Shown: positions 11,430 to 21,890, counted from the first letter of the stretch. The stretch: DNA of 64,000 nucleotides from Physcomitrium patens (GCF_000002425.4 NC_037256.1:18407982-18471981), one strand, 5' to 3'. Made by a program: numbers and translations. Notes: generated from the letters alone by a model not told the origin.

Positions 11430-14400
11430 ATTCTTCATTATAATTTCAAGGAATTGTAAGAAATAACTCAAATTAAAACATATATGCCATCAAAGATTCA
11501 ATCAAGGAAAAAATATACCTTGATATAAAACCTAGATCAAGGTTTATTTTTTCTCATCAATTCAAGTTTTATAATTTTTTTATTTGATCCACGAATATAG
11601 ATGGGTTTTGATTTTTCATCTTAATAACAAAAAGTAAAAAGCTAATGATTTTCAATCTAAATTTTTTCATGGTTTGGAAAGGCATAATATTCAAATCACT
11701 TCTACAATCTATAATTGTATGTAAAATAATTTTTTTCACAATAGAAATCTCAATTTTTATTACTTTCACATCACTTTATTTAATGTAGGTATCTATTTTT
11801 GTAGCCATCTTTACCTTAGGCCTCTTTTAGAATTTTTATTGAAATCTAGATTTTAAGTGCTTTTTTAACCATGAAAAAAAATTCTAATAATTGGACAAAG
11901 ATTATATTAGCCTTCAACTTATTAAAGTCAATCCATAACTTATACTCTTATAGATTTGATTCCTCTACATTCTTATGTTGTGATGAAATTCAAACATAGG
12001 AATTTTGAAACTCTTCCATCTATAGTTATTTGGATTAATATTCAACTTGTATTTGACCTAAGAATTTTGAAATGATAATTCTCCTACAAAAGGCTCAAAC
12101 CTTATAGATTTAACAACATTATTGAAAGTTACTGTAATTCTGTCCCTTGAGACTTGTTCTAAATTTGAAAAGTAAAATGGACTATTTGAAGCACTAGTTT
12201 TTTCTTCTTGATGGATAAGTAAAGTTATAACTCTAGATCTAGTCATCATTATAAGAACTTATACTATAGATAGGATTTTTTTGCCTTTAATTGATTTTTA
12301 TTAAAATTATTAAATTTAATTCCAAATAAAAGGCTTAATTAACTATTATTTGTGAAGGATTTTGAATCTTTTTTTAACTTTCTTATGAATTGAGATACAA
12401 ATTTCATATCTTAAGATTTTTGGCTGTGTTATAATTAATTAGAAAGGATCTAACTTTGATTTTTTTCCTAATTAGGATTAAATGGAATATATTGAGAATT
12501 GATTTGGAGCCAATTAGATGTATTTTAGTTTTATCTATTATTTTCATAATCATAATATAAATTTTGATGCCTTATGTCATTATCCAATAGAGGTTGTCTT
12601 CCTTTCCTACAATTATTATATGATTATTGAAGATAATTATTAGGTGGAAGTTATAAAGAAATTAATCTATTTATTTTTTTATAAAACTCTATAGGATGGT
12701 TATTACTACAATTTCTATACTATATTTGATTTTCAATCCAATATTGGCCAAATCAATATTTTTTTGTACAAAATAGGTAGAAATCCACTTAATTTCTAGT
12801 TGAATTCCTAGTATCTTAGTTACTAGAATTATATCCTTGTTGCTCCAAATTATATCCTTAAAAACATTGATTTTTATATAAGAGCACATATGATTGAGAG
12901 TGTTGGTTTTGTAAAAGCATAGGATTATAGAATTGAGTCAAATACCTTGATTTTCTATAACAAGTACACCATAGGCTTGTGGTATGTCTTTCTAATTGAA
13001 TGGAAAAGATAAGAGAATTAGAATTAGAATTTTTAGCTAATCCAAATAATTATTCTATCATCAATTTCATTTGATGAGAAATTTGATTTCAAAATTTTAA
13101 TTGAGATAATTTCATTATTTTTTATAAGTCTTCCTTCTATCTATTATCCTCAATAAGATAAGTCAAAGCCAATGAGACCATGAAGGAGGTGGAGGCTTAA
13201 TATTCAAGAATAAAGAATAGCTTCATAAGATAGAAGAAATTAATGAGGATTATTATGCACATGAGAGCTTGATGCATATAGATTTTTAGTATGTATATAA
13301 GTATAACTAAGGATACTATGATCTTTTTGTGCCACAACCTTTTATGCCACTTATTAATTTATTTCACTTTCCTTGCTATATTATTGGTTGCTATCAAATC
13401 TCTAAAATATATATAGAATATATACTTTAAGATATTATTTGTAAATAAGATTCCTACAAACCTTATTACTACTAATTTAAAATAACAAATATAAGAAGTG
13501 ATGTCTTTATCTTTTTTTTTTTTTGAGGGAAGATAAATCAGTTAAGGCATTATTTTGTCTTACTTCAAAGAGAAAGTATTCTAAAAAGGTCTATTATAAC
13601 ATATCTCAATTTAAAAAGATTTTGGAAGAGTGGTTGTGATATCACTTATATGTTCCATCTTATAATGTGGTTGAAAACTACACTAAATAATAATGGCCGT
13701 CTATTTTTAAAGAAGTCATGAATGTTTCTATGAAATATTCTATGTAAGCAGAAAGATCATCATTTCTTATACCTTTAATGATAGAAAGATTAGGATGCAT
13801 GGAAGCAAGACTAAGTCCTTGGAAAACTCGAATAGGTAGATCCCTCAATTGAACCAAAGAATTAATTGGTACAAGTGGTGGTTCTTCTCTCTCTATCCTA
13901 CTTGATTCAAGTGTATCTAATTGTTGAATTGAATAGATGCTTCCTTGATTCAAATTAATTATATTACCTTTTGGAGGAGTTGAGGATAAGTTTCTGAAAT
14001 CCTCTTTAAAGGCTTTTAAAAAAAGATTCTCAAATTCTTTTAAGAAATATCTAGACGTATTAAAATTATATTTATTAATTGAATTTCTATTCATTAGTAA
14101 ATTAGATCTAGTAGCCCTTATAGATTTTCGATTATGTAAAGATTTTAATAATATGGATCTATTATATTATATAATATTACATTGAACATTCTAACATTTA
14201 CAATAGCATCTCTAAAAAATAAAAATAAAAAATAAAAAATAAGCTATAATAATCAATTTACTATATATTTTCTTTAAGATATTATATTTATCAAAACTTA
14301 CATCTCATTTAAAAAGAATTTATTTCAATAAAGAAAGAAAATACAACAAAATTAGCCTAAAAAAAAGAATACTTACTTCACTATCATCCCAAGCAAGACT
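11430..14400 (-). mobile_element. Minus-strand Ty3/gypsy gag-protease fossil
   Basis: Minus-strand order: gag (14094 to about 13000), a decayed zinc-knuckle-like stretch near 12930, and an aspartic-protease-like region at 11769-11569 (IIDCRSDLNIMP). Gag includes MHPNLSIIKGIRNDDLSAYI and resembles plant gypsy capsid N-termini. Pol after the protease is absent. The family C LTR lies upstream on the same strand (14393-14581, continued after 20822), so this was probably the body of a family C element. Old and broken. Confidence 0.6.
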
Positions 14401-14581
14401 TTCATTCTCATAGACTATTATGTGAGGATAAATTCTCCCTTCAATTCAAATTACAAGATGGTTTAATTAAGAGTTGCTTGTTATTGGTGGTATGAAGTAG
14501 AAGATGCAATAAATAAGACAATTTTTTAAAAAAATAATAGTAAATAAGTGAAATAAAAGCAATCAAGTAATTGCATACAAC
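14393..14581 (-). repeat. Family C LTR, left part
   Basis: Homologous to the outer part of both arms of the inverted repeat at 44.9-47.7 kb (landmark CAAATTACAAGATGG). The LTR is split at 14581/20823 by the young gypsy element and continues to about 21.89 kb. Confidence 0.65.
14577..14581 (+). other. Left target-site duplication ACAAC
   Basis: ACAAC directly precedes the 5' LTR and is repeated exactly at 20818-20822 after the 3' LTR, a 5-bp duplication typical of Ty3/gypsy integration. Confidence 0.95.
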
Positions 14582-14620
14582 TGTTAGGGACATATTCCTT
14601 AGAAATTTCTAGAGAGAAGT

Positions 14621-14867
14621 TTCTAGAACCTTCTAGAAAACAAGCCTCTGGAACCTTCTAGAAGAGAAGCCTCTGGAACCTTTTAGAGAGAAGTTTCTAG
14701 AAGCTTCTAGAAAGAAAGTCTCTGGAACCTTCTAGAAGAGAAGTTTCTAGAAGCTTCTAGAAAGGAATCCCCTAGAACTTTCTAGAAGCTTCCTAGTTAA
14801 TAGAAGTAGCTCGAGAAGTTTCTAGAACCTTCTAGAAAGGAAGCCTCTGGAACCTTCTAGAAGCTTC
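14621..14867 (+). promoter_or_regulatory. Array of perfect heat-shock elements in U3
   Basis: Eight sites match the heat-shock factor consensus of alternating GAA and TTC at 5-bp spacing with three or four perfect units: 14621-14638, 14651-14663, 14695-14712, 14725-14737, 14745-14762, 14775-14792, 14820-14837 and 14850-14867. An example is TTCTAGAACCTTCTAGAA. They lie 40-290 bp upstream of the TATA box. In plants such arrays bind HSF trimers, as in the heat-activated copia element ONSEN. Heat response of this element is an inference from the sites. Confidence 0.8.
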
Positions 14868-14908
14868 CTAGTTAATAGAAGTAGCTCAAGAAGCTTCCTA
14901 AGTAGGAG

Positions 14909-14916
14909 TATATAAA
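14909..14916 (+). promoter_or_regulatory. LTR TATA box
   Basis: TATATAAA is followed about 30 bp later by the predicted transcription start at 14941, the standard plant spacing. Confidence 0.8.
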
Positions 14917-14940
14917 GGGATCGAGGCTGAAGAGTTCTTC

Positions 14941-14951
14941 AGTCTCGACAA
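14941..14951 (+). other. Predicted 5' end of R, self-primer sequence
   Basis: AGTCTCGACAA begins at the expected transcript start. It is the exact reverse complement of 15079-15089, just after the LTR. In Tf1/sushi elements the first 11 nt of the RNA anneal to the primer site and serve as the minus-strand primer. The same arrangement, with different bases, is kept at 53256-53266 and 53435-53445. Confidence 0.75.
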
Positions 14952-15078
14952 CACATCTCTTGGAGTTCTAGCTCACTTTTCTGGTGTTGTTCTTGTACTC
15001 ATCTATTTAATCTAGTTCTGCCACTTCTTCTTGAACTTCTTGTTAGATTTCAAGTCTGTATTTTGTGTCCCTGACAGT

Positions 15079-15089
15079 TTGTCGAGACT
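15079..15089 (+). other. Self-priming primer-binding site
   Basis: TTGTCGAGACT starts two bases after the 5' LTR and pairs perfectly over 11 bp with the predicted first 11 nt of the element's RNA (14941-14951). The pairing stops exactly at 11 bp on both sides, the length known for Tf1. No tRNA complement occupies this position. Confidence 0.75.
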
Positions 15090-15130
15090 ACACTAACTTG
15101 AGATATCAGAGCTAGTTCTTTCTTAGTAGA

Positions 15131-15320
15131 GTGTGGATTACCCCTCTACTTGAAGGTATACTAGCATTTTTTAGAGGTTGCGGATTACCCTCCTCTAAAC
15201 TGATACTTCTTCTGTTACAATATTGGAGTCTTATTCTTCTTGGAGAGAGTGGATTACCCCTCTTCTTGAAATTCTTAAGGCATTTTATAGGTTGTGGATT
15301 ACCCTCCTATAAACCAATAT
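15131..15320 (+). repeat. Leader repeats with GGATTACCC motif
   Basis: Four units alternate as type A (GTGGATTACCCCTCT, near 15133 and 15247) and type B (GGATTACCCTCCT, near 15183 and 15297), forming two tandem copies of about 114 bp before gag. The same A-B-A-B layout is still visible in decayed form at 24885-25045 and 53470-53640. Conservation in a noncoding leader suggests an RNA role such as packaging or translation; that part is inference. Confidence 0.7.
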
Positions 15321-15356
15321 TGTCTCTTTTAGGGTCATTTTTGTCCTTCTTTTAGA

Positions 15357-16320
15357 ATGGCCGGAGGTCAAGACATTAGTATGACAGAAAGTTTGGAGTC
15401 TAAGTTAGATGCTATTATGAATGCCCTCGCTACGTTATCACAAAGAACTGCAGAGATTGAAGGAGTAGTGGCAAGGCTTCATAATGATGAAGTATCTAGG
15501 ATAGCACAATCTAAACTACACCAGCCTCAAATTTCGGCACTTGGAGAAACAACTTTACCTCAGGTTCGACAAGAACCACTAGTTCTACAACATAAGGAGC
15601 CTCGAGTTAGCCTTCCAGATAAGTTTGATGGAATACATTCCAAGTTTCGAGGATTCGTCAATCAAATCAGATTGATAATAGTTTTACAGCTCGAACGATA
15701 TCCAACGGAGGAGTCACGTGTTGGGCTTGTTGGAACCTTACTTACGGGACAAGCTCTATCATGGTTTGCTTCTTTGTTTGAGAAACGATCATCCATATTA
15801 AACAACTTCGAAACCTTTTTGGAAGCATTTGCGGAAGCATTTGGTGAACACGATAAGGTTCGATGGGCTACAACAAAGATCCGGTCGCTACGACAAGGGA
15901 TGCATTCTACATCAGTCTATGCTTCAGATTTCAGGCAATTAGTATGCGACATCAATTGGGATGAAGAAGCGTTGATGAGTCAATTCTATTGGGGTTTAAG
16001 AGATGATGTGAAGGATTTGCTGTTAACTCTTCCTGATCCACGAACGCTCAATGAAGCCATTAGCCAAGCTCTGAAGTGCAATAATCGCCTATTCCAACGT
16101 CGCCAAGACCAACGCTCAAGACAACATACAATTCGACATGCTCCAACTATGTCGGCAAGCAATGTGAATTTGCATTCAGAGGTGGAAGACATGTAAATTG
16201 ATGCGGTACGTATCAAATCTCTTACTATAGAAGAAAAAAAACCACATATGGAAGAAAATTTATGCTTGTATTGCGGTGAAGAAGGCCACAAAGTCGAAAA
16301 CTGTCCCAAAAAGCAAAATC
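15357..16320 (+). mobile_element. Gag region of the young chromovirus
   Basis: Starts with MAGGQDISMTESLESKLDA. It carries the capsid-type core of chromovirus Gag (FDGIHSKFRGFVNQIRLII, LLTGQALSWFASLF, KIRSLRQGMHSTSVYASDF) and then a CCHC zinc knuckle (CLYCGEEGHKVENC, near 16264-16305). Part of a broken coding region; the family normally makes one Gag-Pol precursor. Confidence 0.9.
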
Positions 16321-16439
16321 GAGGCATAGTCAAGACTAGGGGAGTATTTGTTCAGGAAAACGAGGATGCCCAGCCACAGTAGGAACCGTGCGGCTGGACA
16401 ATGAAATATCCCAACAACAATCAGGTTCCTTTCTTTCTG

Positions 16440-16820
16440 CCCAACTTGCACTTTGTTTTACAATCCCTCTGTTTATCGGCCCTCAAAAACTGAGAACCTT
16501 AGCACTACTAGACTCAAGAGCATCTGCTTGTTTTTTAGACGAAGAATTTGCAAAGCGTCATAAGATCTCTTTAGTACAAAAATCAAAACCTGTTCATGTT
16601 GAGGTCATAGATGGGCGACCTTTATTGTCTGGTAGCATCACCCATGAATCAAAACCTATAGAAGTAACATTTAAAGACCATAGTAGTCATATTATTTTTA
16701 ATATTATTAGAACCCCATCAAATCCTATTATTCTTGGTCTTTCTTGGTTGGAAAAACATAATCCATTGATAGATTGGAGGTTGAAGGAAGATGACTTTTT
16801 CCACAAAACCACCTAAGAAA
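16440..16820 (+). mobile_element. Protease region of the young chromovirus
   Basis: Contains the aspartic-protease region (TLALLDSRASACFLDEEFA, near 16495-16550) and the downstream ILGLSWLEKHNPLIDW block that marks the protease C-terminus in chromoviruses. Confidence 0.85.
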
Positions 16821-16929
16821 AAACCTAGTAAAAAACCTCGAAAAAAGAAATCCTTATTCATTGGAGCAAGAGCGTTGATAAGATCATCTAAGGAAGGCAC
16901 TCCATTTGTCATTTATGCGGCTCCAACTA

Positions 16930-17860
16930 TCGAGGAGAAGATCTCAACAGCAAGTATACTGGAGCAATATAAAGATTTTGAAGACGTGTTTCAAAAGAAG
17001 AACGCCGACATACTACCGGAACACCGACCATATGATTGTGCCATAGACTTGCAAGAAGGAGCACAACCACCTTTTAGCCCAATCTACAATCTATCGCAAA
17101 TGGAGTTGGCAGAGTTACGAAAGTACATCGACGAGAATCTAGCCAAGAACTTCATTCGTCATTCAAAATCATCAGCTGGAGCACCCATCTTATTTGTGAA
17201 GAAGAAAGATCATTACGGATGTGTGTGGACTATCGAGGCCTCAACAAGGTAACAAAGAAAAATCGTTACCCATTACCCTTGATTTCTAGTCTCTTAGAAC
17301 AACTTGGACGTGCAAAGATCTTTACAAAAATTGATCTAAGGGGAGTTTATAATCTCGTACGAATCAAGGAAGGAGATGAGTGGAAGACAACATTCCGTAT
17401 AAGGTATGGTCATTTCGAATATAATGTCATGCCTTTTGGTCTTACCAATGCTCCAGTGGTTTTCCAACATATGATGAATGACATCTTTGGAGAATACCTC
17501 GACGATTTTGTTGTCATCTACTTGGACAATATTCTAATATTCTCTAAAAACGAGGAAGAGCATGAGGAGCATGTTCGTTTGGTCTTGGAGAAACTACGCA
17601 AGCGAGGACTATATGCCAAATTAGAAAAGTGTTTCTTTCACCAGACGGAGATGGAATTTTTGGGATTCATTGCGACTACAGAAGGTTTGAAGATGGACCC
17701 CAAGAAAGTAGAAGCAATCATGTCTTGGGAGGTTCCGAAGACGGTTAGAGACATACAATGCTTTCTTGGTTTTGCTAACTTCTATCGGATCTTCATCAAG
17801 AATTATTCTCAAGTTGCTGCTCCTCTCACTCGATTAATATGCAAGGATAAGTTGGAATGG
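16930..17860 (+). mobile_element. Reverse transcriptase region of the young chromovirus
   Basis: RT blocks in order: LPEHRPYDCAIDLQ, VDYRGLNKVTKKNRYPLPLI, IFTKIDLRG, MPFGLTNAP, and the active-site block near 17500-17550 followed by FSKNEEEHEEHV. FLGFANFYRIFIKNYS marks the thumb region. These are diagnostic of Ty3/gypsy. Confidence 0.95.
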
Positions 17861-17869
17861 GGACCTTTG

Positions 17870-18300
17870 GCGGAGAAGGCGTTTCAAGATTTGAAGACAA
17901 CATTTACTACAGCTCCAATTTTGGTACATCCAGACTTTACAAAGGCCTTCTATTTAGAAACTGATGCTTCAGATTTTGCTTTGGGAGCTGTGCTTTCACA
18001 AATGAGTGAAGATAAGAAGCTCCATCTAGTTGCATTCTATTCTCGGAAGTTCTCTGCTGCTGAAATCAATTATGAGATCCATGATAAGGAACTTCTTGCT
18101 ATAGTGGATTCTTTCAAAGAATGGCGTCACTTTCTTGAAGGAGCTGCACATCCAGTAACCGTATATACGGATCACAAGAATTTGGAGTATTTCATGACGG
18201 CTTGAGTTTTAAATCGGCGTCAAGCTCGGTGGAATATGTCGCTATCTAGATTCGATTTTGTTATCACTTATCGATCTGGAAGGCAGCAAGGACTATCCGA
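17870..18300 (+). mobile_element. RNase H region of the young chromovirus
   Basis: Contains FYLETDASDFALGAVLSQ, YEIHDKELLAIVDSFKEWRH, VYTDHKNLEYF and DALSRR, the gypsy RNase H signature ending at the connection to integrase. Confidence 0.95.
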
Positions 18301-18399
18301 TGCTTTATCAAGGAGATTGTATCTTGCACCAAAGGTTGGAGAAGCAACGTTTGATCAACAATGTACAACGTTATTGAAGCCAGAGAGATTTCAACTTTG

Positions 18400-19640
18400 T
18401 GCTACTCTTGTATCATTTGATGCTGACTTCCTAAACCAGGTACGTGCTATGACCATTAAAGATTCAGTAGCCATTGATATCAAGCAACGTACCAATGACG
18501 ACAAGTTCAAGGTGGAGGAAGATCTTTTATACTTTGAAGAGCGATTGTACATTCCAAAAGGACTAGCACGACTCCGAGTTCTTCAATCTCGCCATGATTT
18601 TCCAGCTGCGGGATATTTTGGATTCAATAAGACCTTGGAGCTTATTTCCCGAGATTTTTGGTGGCCCCAAATGTGGAAGGATGTGAAAGATTTTGTCCTC
18701 TCTTGTGACATCTGTTCAAGATTTAAGAATCCTCGGCATCGCCCTTATGGACTTCTACAGCCATTGCCAATTCCACATCGACCATGGTCTTCAATTTCTA
18801 TGGACTTCATCACGGACTTGCCATCATCAAACTCATTTCACAGCATCTTTGTCGTGATAGATCGGCTTACGAAGATGGCACACTTTGTTCCTTGTAAGAA
18901 GACATCGTCCAGTGAAGTCACAGCAAGACTCTTTCTCGATAATGTGTATCGATATCATGGACTACCAGATGATATCATATCAGATCGAGGTACCCAATTC
19001 GTGTTAAAGTTTTGGAGATCTCTCTTTGGGATATTGAAGGTAGATATCAAGCTTTCTTCAGCTTTTCATCCTCAAACTGATGGCCAAACGGAACGGGTGA
19101 ACCAAGTCTTGGAGCAATACTTACGATGCAGCATCAACTATCAACAAGACGATTGGACTGCATATCTACCGCTAGCCGAGTTTGCATATAACAACACCCT
19201 CCATGCGTCAACTCAACAAACACCATTCTTTTCCAACTATGGGTATCATCCGAAGCTTGATTTATTCAGTCCGTCAACAAATAACAATCCAGCAGCTGAA
19301 GGATTTGCGAAGCAACTATCAGAGCTTCAAACTATGTTGAAGCTTCAATTACAATCCGCTAAAGAATCCTATAAGACATCTGCAGATAGATTTCGGAATC
19401 CAGCACCTACTTTCAAAGTTGGAGACAAAGTCTGGCTTCTTCGACGAAATATCAAGACCAAGCGACCATGTGATAAGTTGGACTATCGAAAATTGGGACC
19501 ATTTATCATCCAGAAGCAAATTAATCCAGTGGCATACCGGCTGGAGTTACCGGCTTCTATGAAGGTACATCCAGTCTTTCATGTTTCTCTGTTGGAACCT
19601 TATCGAGAGTCATCTTTTCCTGAAAAAGTGCAATGTCTGC
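18400..19640 (+). mobile_element. Integrase region of the young chromovirus
   Basis: The zinc-binding domain has an H...H...C..C pattern ending SCDICSRFK. The DDE core reads SMDFITDLP, ISDRGTQF and TDGQTERVNQVLEQYLR. A GPY/F-like module (LDYRKLGPFIIQKQINP) and MKVHPVFHVSLLEPY follow. Confidence 0.95.
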
Positions 19641-19659
19641 CACCTAGTATTGAAATCGA

Positions 19660-19855
19660 GAACCACGAAGAATACGAGGTTGAAAAGGTATTGGATTCAC
19701 GGCGAAGGTGGGGAAAGTTAGAATATCTTGTTCATTAGTGCGGCTATGACATTAATGAGCGAACGTGGGAGCCAGCTGAAAATCGTGCAAATGCGCCACA
19801 AAAAGTACAGGAGTTTCATCAACGACATCCCGATAAACCTAAATCAATTCGATGA
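19660..19855 (+). mobile_element. Chromodomain at the integrase C-terminus
   Basis: EYEVEKVLDSRRRWGKLEYL, CGYDINERTWEPAENRANAP and VQEFHQRHPDKPKSI form a typical chromovirus chromodomain that targets integration to marked chromatin. Confidence 0.9.
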
Positions 19856-19971
19856 TAGCTTCTTTCTGAAGCTTGTTCTCCCAACAATATAAAAAAAGGA
19901 GAGAGCACGAGTTAAATTCATAGTTGATGTAGTTATTTTCTCCAAGATAGATCGTAGTTTGGTCTTTTGAT

Positions 19972-20325
19972 ATGGATAGCCAAGAGATAGATACTATGTC
20001 AGTCAGAGTATCGCAACCGAGTAGCTCACGAAGGCGACCCCGAGATGAAGAACTACATGTACCACGACGACGACGGAGGATACCGAGTAATCGATCACTA
20101 GTGATCGTATTTGAGATCGAGCCTGCTTACGATGGTCAACCAGAAGGCGTGTTTGTAGGACAATTTGACAATGAGGACACGAAAGTTCATACTTGGTCAG
20201 AAGTCGAAGGCGTGGGCCACTACCATTGGCTTCAAGGGTCCATGAACCACTTGCCTTGTGAACAACAGTTGGAGTTCATAGCAGAAGTTATGCAACAGAT
20301 CTTCATTTTTTTGCGTTGGTACTGA
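19972..20325 (+). CDS. Extra ORF of the young chromovirus, unknown function
   Basis: A 117-codon open frame starting MDSQEIDTMSVRVSQPSSS lies between the chromodomain and the polypurine tract. Its N-terminal third is rich in Arg and Ser (RRRPRDEELHVPRRRRRIP), which looks like a nuclear-localisation or nucleic-acid-binding segment. The rest is acidic to neutral (VIVFEIEPAYDGQPEGVFVG and HTWSEVEGVGHYHWLQG), with no family I recognise and no signal peptide or clear membrane segment. The old relative at 24.3-30.0 kb has no counterpart; its pol runs straight into the 3' LTR. It could be a captured host fragment, an accessory gene or a chance frame. Expression from the element would need a spliced or subgenomic RNA. 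Confidence 0.5.
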   Translation: MDSQEIDTMSVRVSQPSSSRRRPRDEELHVPRRRRRIPSNRSLVIVFEIEPAYDGQPEGVFVGQFDNEDTKVHTWSEVEGVGHYHWLQGSMNHLPCEQQLEFIAEVMQQIFIFLRWY

Positions 20326-20358
20326 TCAACAACATTGCTTCTCAGAGACCTCGAAGCT

Positions 20359-20372
20359 AAAGGAGGGGGTGA
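20359..20372 (+). other. Polypurine tract
   Basis: AAAGGAGGGGGTGA sits directly before the 3' LTR, the expected plus-strand primer. Confidence 0.85.
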
Positions 20373-20817
20373 TGTTAGGGACATATTCCTTAGAACTTTC
20401 TAGAGAGAAGTTTCTAGAACCTTCTAGAAAACAAGCCTCTGGAACCTTCTAGAAGAGAAGCCTCTGGAACCTTTTAGAGAGAAGTTTCTAGAAGCTTCTA
20501 GAAAGGAATCCCCTAGAACTTTCTAGAAGCTTCCTAGTTAATAGAAGTAGCTCGAGAAGTTTCTAGAACCTTCTAGAAAGGAAGCCTCTGGAACCTTCTA
20601 GAAGCTTCCTAATTAATAGAAGTAGCTCGAGAAGCTTCCTAAATAGGAGTATACATAGGGATCGAGGCTGAAGAGTTCTTCAGTCTCGACAACACATCTC
20701 TTGGAGTTCTAGCTCACCTTTCTGGTGTTGTTCTTGTACTCATCTATTTAATCTAGTTCTGCCATTTCTTCTTGAACTTCTTGTTAGATTTCAAGTCTGT
20801 ATTTTGTGTCCGTGACA
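20373..20817 (+). repeat. 3' LTR of the young chromovirus
   Basis: 445 bp, TG...CA, about 98% identical to the 5' LTR apart from one missing block of about 50 bp in the repetitive U3. The heat-shock-element array (from 20412) and the 11-nt R start are both retained. Confidence 0.95.
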
Positions 20818-20822
20818 ACAAC
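20818..20822 (+). other. Right target-site duplication ACAAC
   Basis: Exact match to 14577-14581. Confidence 0.95.
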
Positions 20823-21890
20823 AAAAGTATTTTACAGTTTTTTTACTAAATTTTTACCTATAAAAAATAAAAATAAATATTTAAAATATATTTTCAAATA
20901 CATAATTTTATTATCTTTTTAATTACATAAGAAACATATAAATCCGAATTACTACAAGTAAGTTACGAAAGTTTAAAGATACAAAGTGAATAATTAAAAA
21001 ATTAAGTGAAAATATTTTATCTCAATGATAACTTGCTTATAGATCAAGGATTCGACTCTCACTAAGGCTTGCATGTAGTATATATGGCTTGTTAAGAGAA
21101 GACTCAAGGCTTTAATCTTATCTTCCTACCTACATTCAAGGTGTCACAATCCATATGGGACTTATGCACCTTCTTTTTTATAAGGACTAAATTAGTTGTT
21201 GGTCCTCCTATTTTCTACTAATAAAACTCATTTTTTTATATTTTTAACTTCACCATGGTCTTTAAAAATATCCAAATAGCCTTAGAAACTTATATGGCCT
21301 TCAAATATTTTTTTAATTTTTCAAAATGGATCCCAAGGTAGAAAAACTCAATTTTATCAACGTCTTAAAATCTTCTCTAAAAATTCCTAAAAACTTCTAA
21401 ATAGATTTTAAATAAATTCTAAAAAATCTTGTAATATTATTAAAATACTAATATCTATTTAAGGCTATATTTTCCTATCTTTTGATTTTTTATAGTAATA
21501 AAATAAATTTAAATCCACTAAAAATCCTATTTTTTTATATAATTAATTAAAAAGACATGAAGTTCTTTTTCATGCTTCTTCTAACTACTAACTAATTATT
21601 AATAGGATTTTATAAGTAACACATATAAATAAGGGCCAATAAATAAATTTATCTTAATAACTAACTCTTAATAATTAACAACAAATAAAAATACTAAACC
21701 AACTAAGATAATTACCTCCAAGACTTATTAAGATTGTATTTTTATAAATTTTCTTCAAATAAGATTTTTGTAACTCATAAATATTTTCAGATTCTAATAA
21801 ATAATTAAATAGTTAAAAAGACTTTCTAATCTTAATATTTATATAATTAAATAATTTAAACTATATTTTTAATCAATTCATCAATTAAGA
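20823..21890 (-). repeat. Family C LTR, right part
   Basis: Continues the LTR interrupted at 14581. Homologous to 45.07-46.0 kb and, inverted, to 46.6-47.5 kb (landmarks GATAACTTGCTTATAGATCAAGG and ATTACCTCCAAGACTTA). The orientation follows from the minus-strand gag at 14.1-13.0 kb. The inner end is approximate. Confidence 0.65.

Larger units (their letters stand above)
14582..15076 (+). repeat. 5' LTR of the young chromovirus
   Basis: 495 bp, TG...CA, starting TGTTAGGGACATATTCC and ending TGTCCCTGACA. U3 is built from repeats of TTCTAGAA/GAACCTTC units, followed by a TATA box at 14909-14916 and the predicted transcript start at about 14941. It is about 50 bp longer than the 3' LTR because of one extra block in the U3 array. 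Confidence 0.95.
14582..20817 (+). mobile_element. Young Ty3/gypsy chromovirus, near full length
   Basis: A 6.2-kb element with both LTRs, a 5-bp target duplication (ACAAC), gag, protease, RT, RNase H, integrase, chromodomain, an extra ORF and a polypurine tract. The LTRs differ by about nine substitutions in some 445 aligned bases plus one indel of about 50 bp, i.e. about 2%. That suggests insertion on the order of a million years ago, depending on the rate. Its GC content is clearly higher than that of the surrounding fossils. The coding region carries about five breaks, so it is a recent but inactive copy. It inserted into a family C LTR. The priming site suggests self-priming of the Tf1/sushi kind. 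Confidence 0.95.

Noticed and set aside
15104-15112. TATCAGAGC, resembling the initiator-Met tRNA primer site
   Set aside because: It lies 27 bases beyond the LTR, matches only nine bases, and is not kept in family E. The 11-bp self-complementary site right after the LTR is the better candidate.
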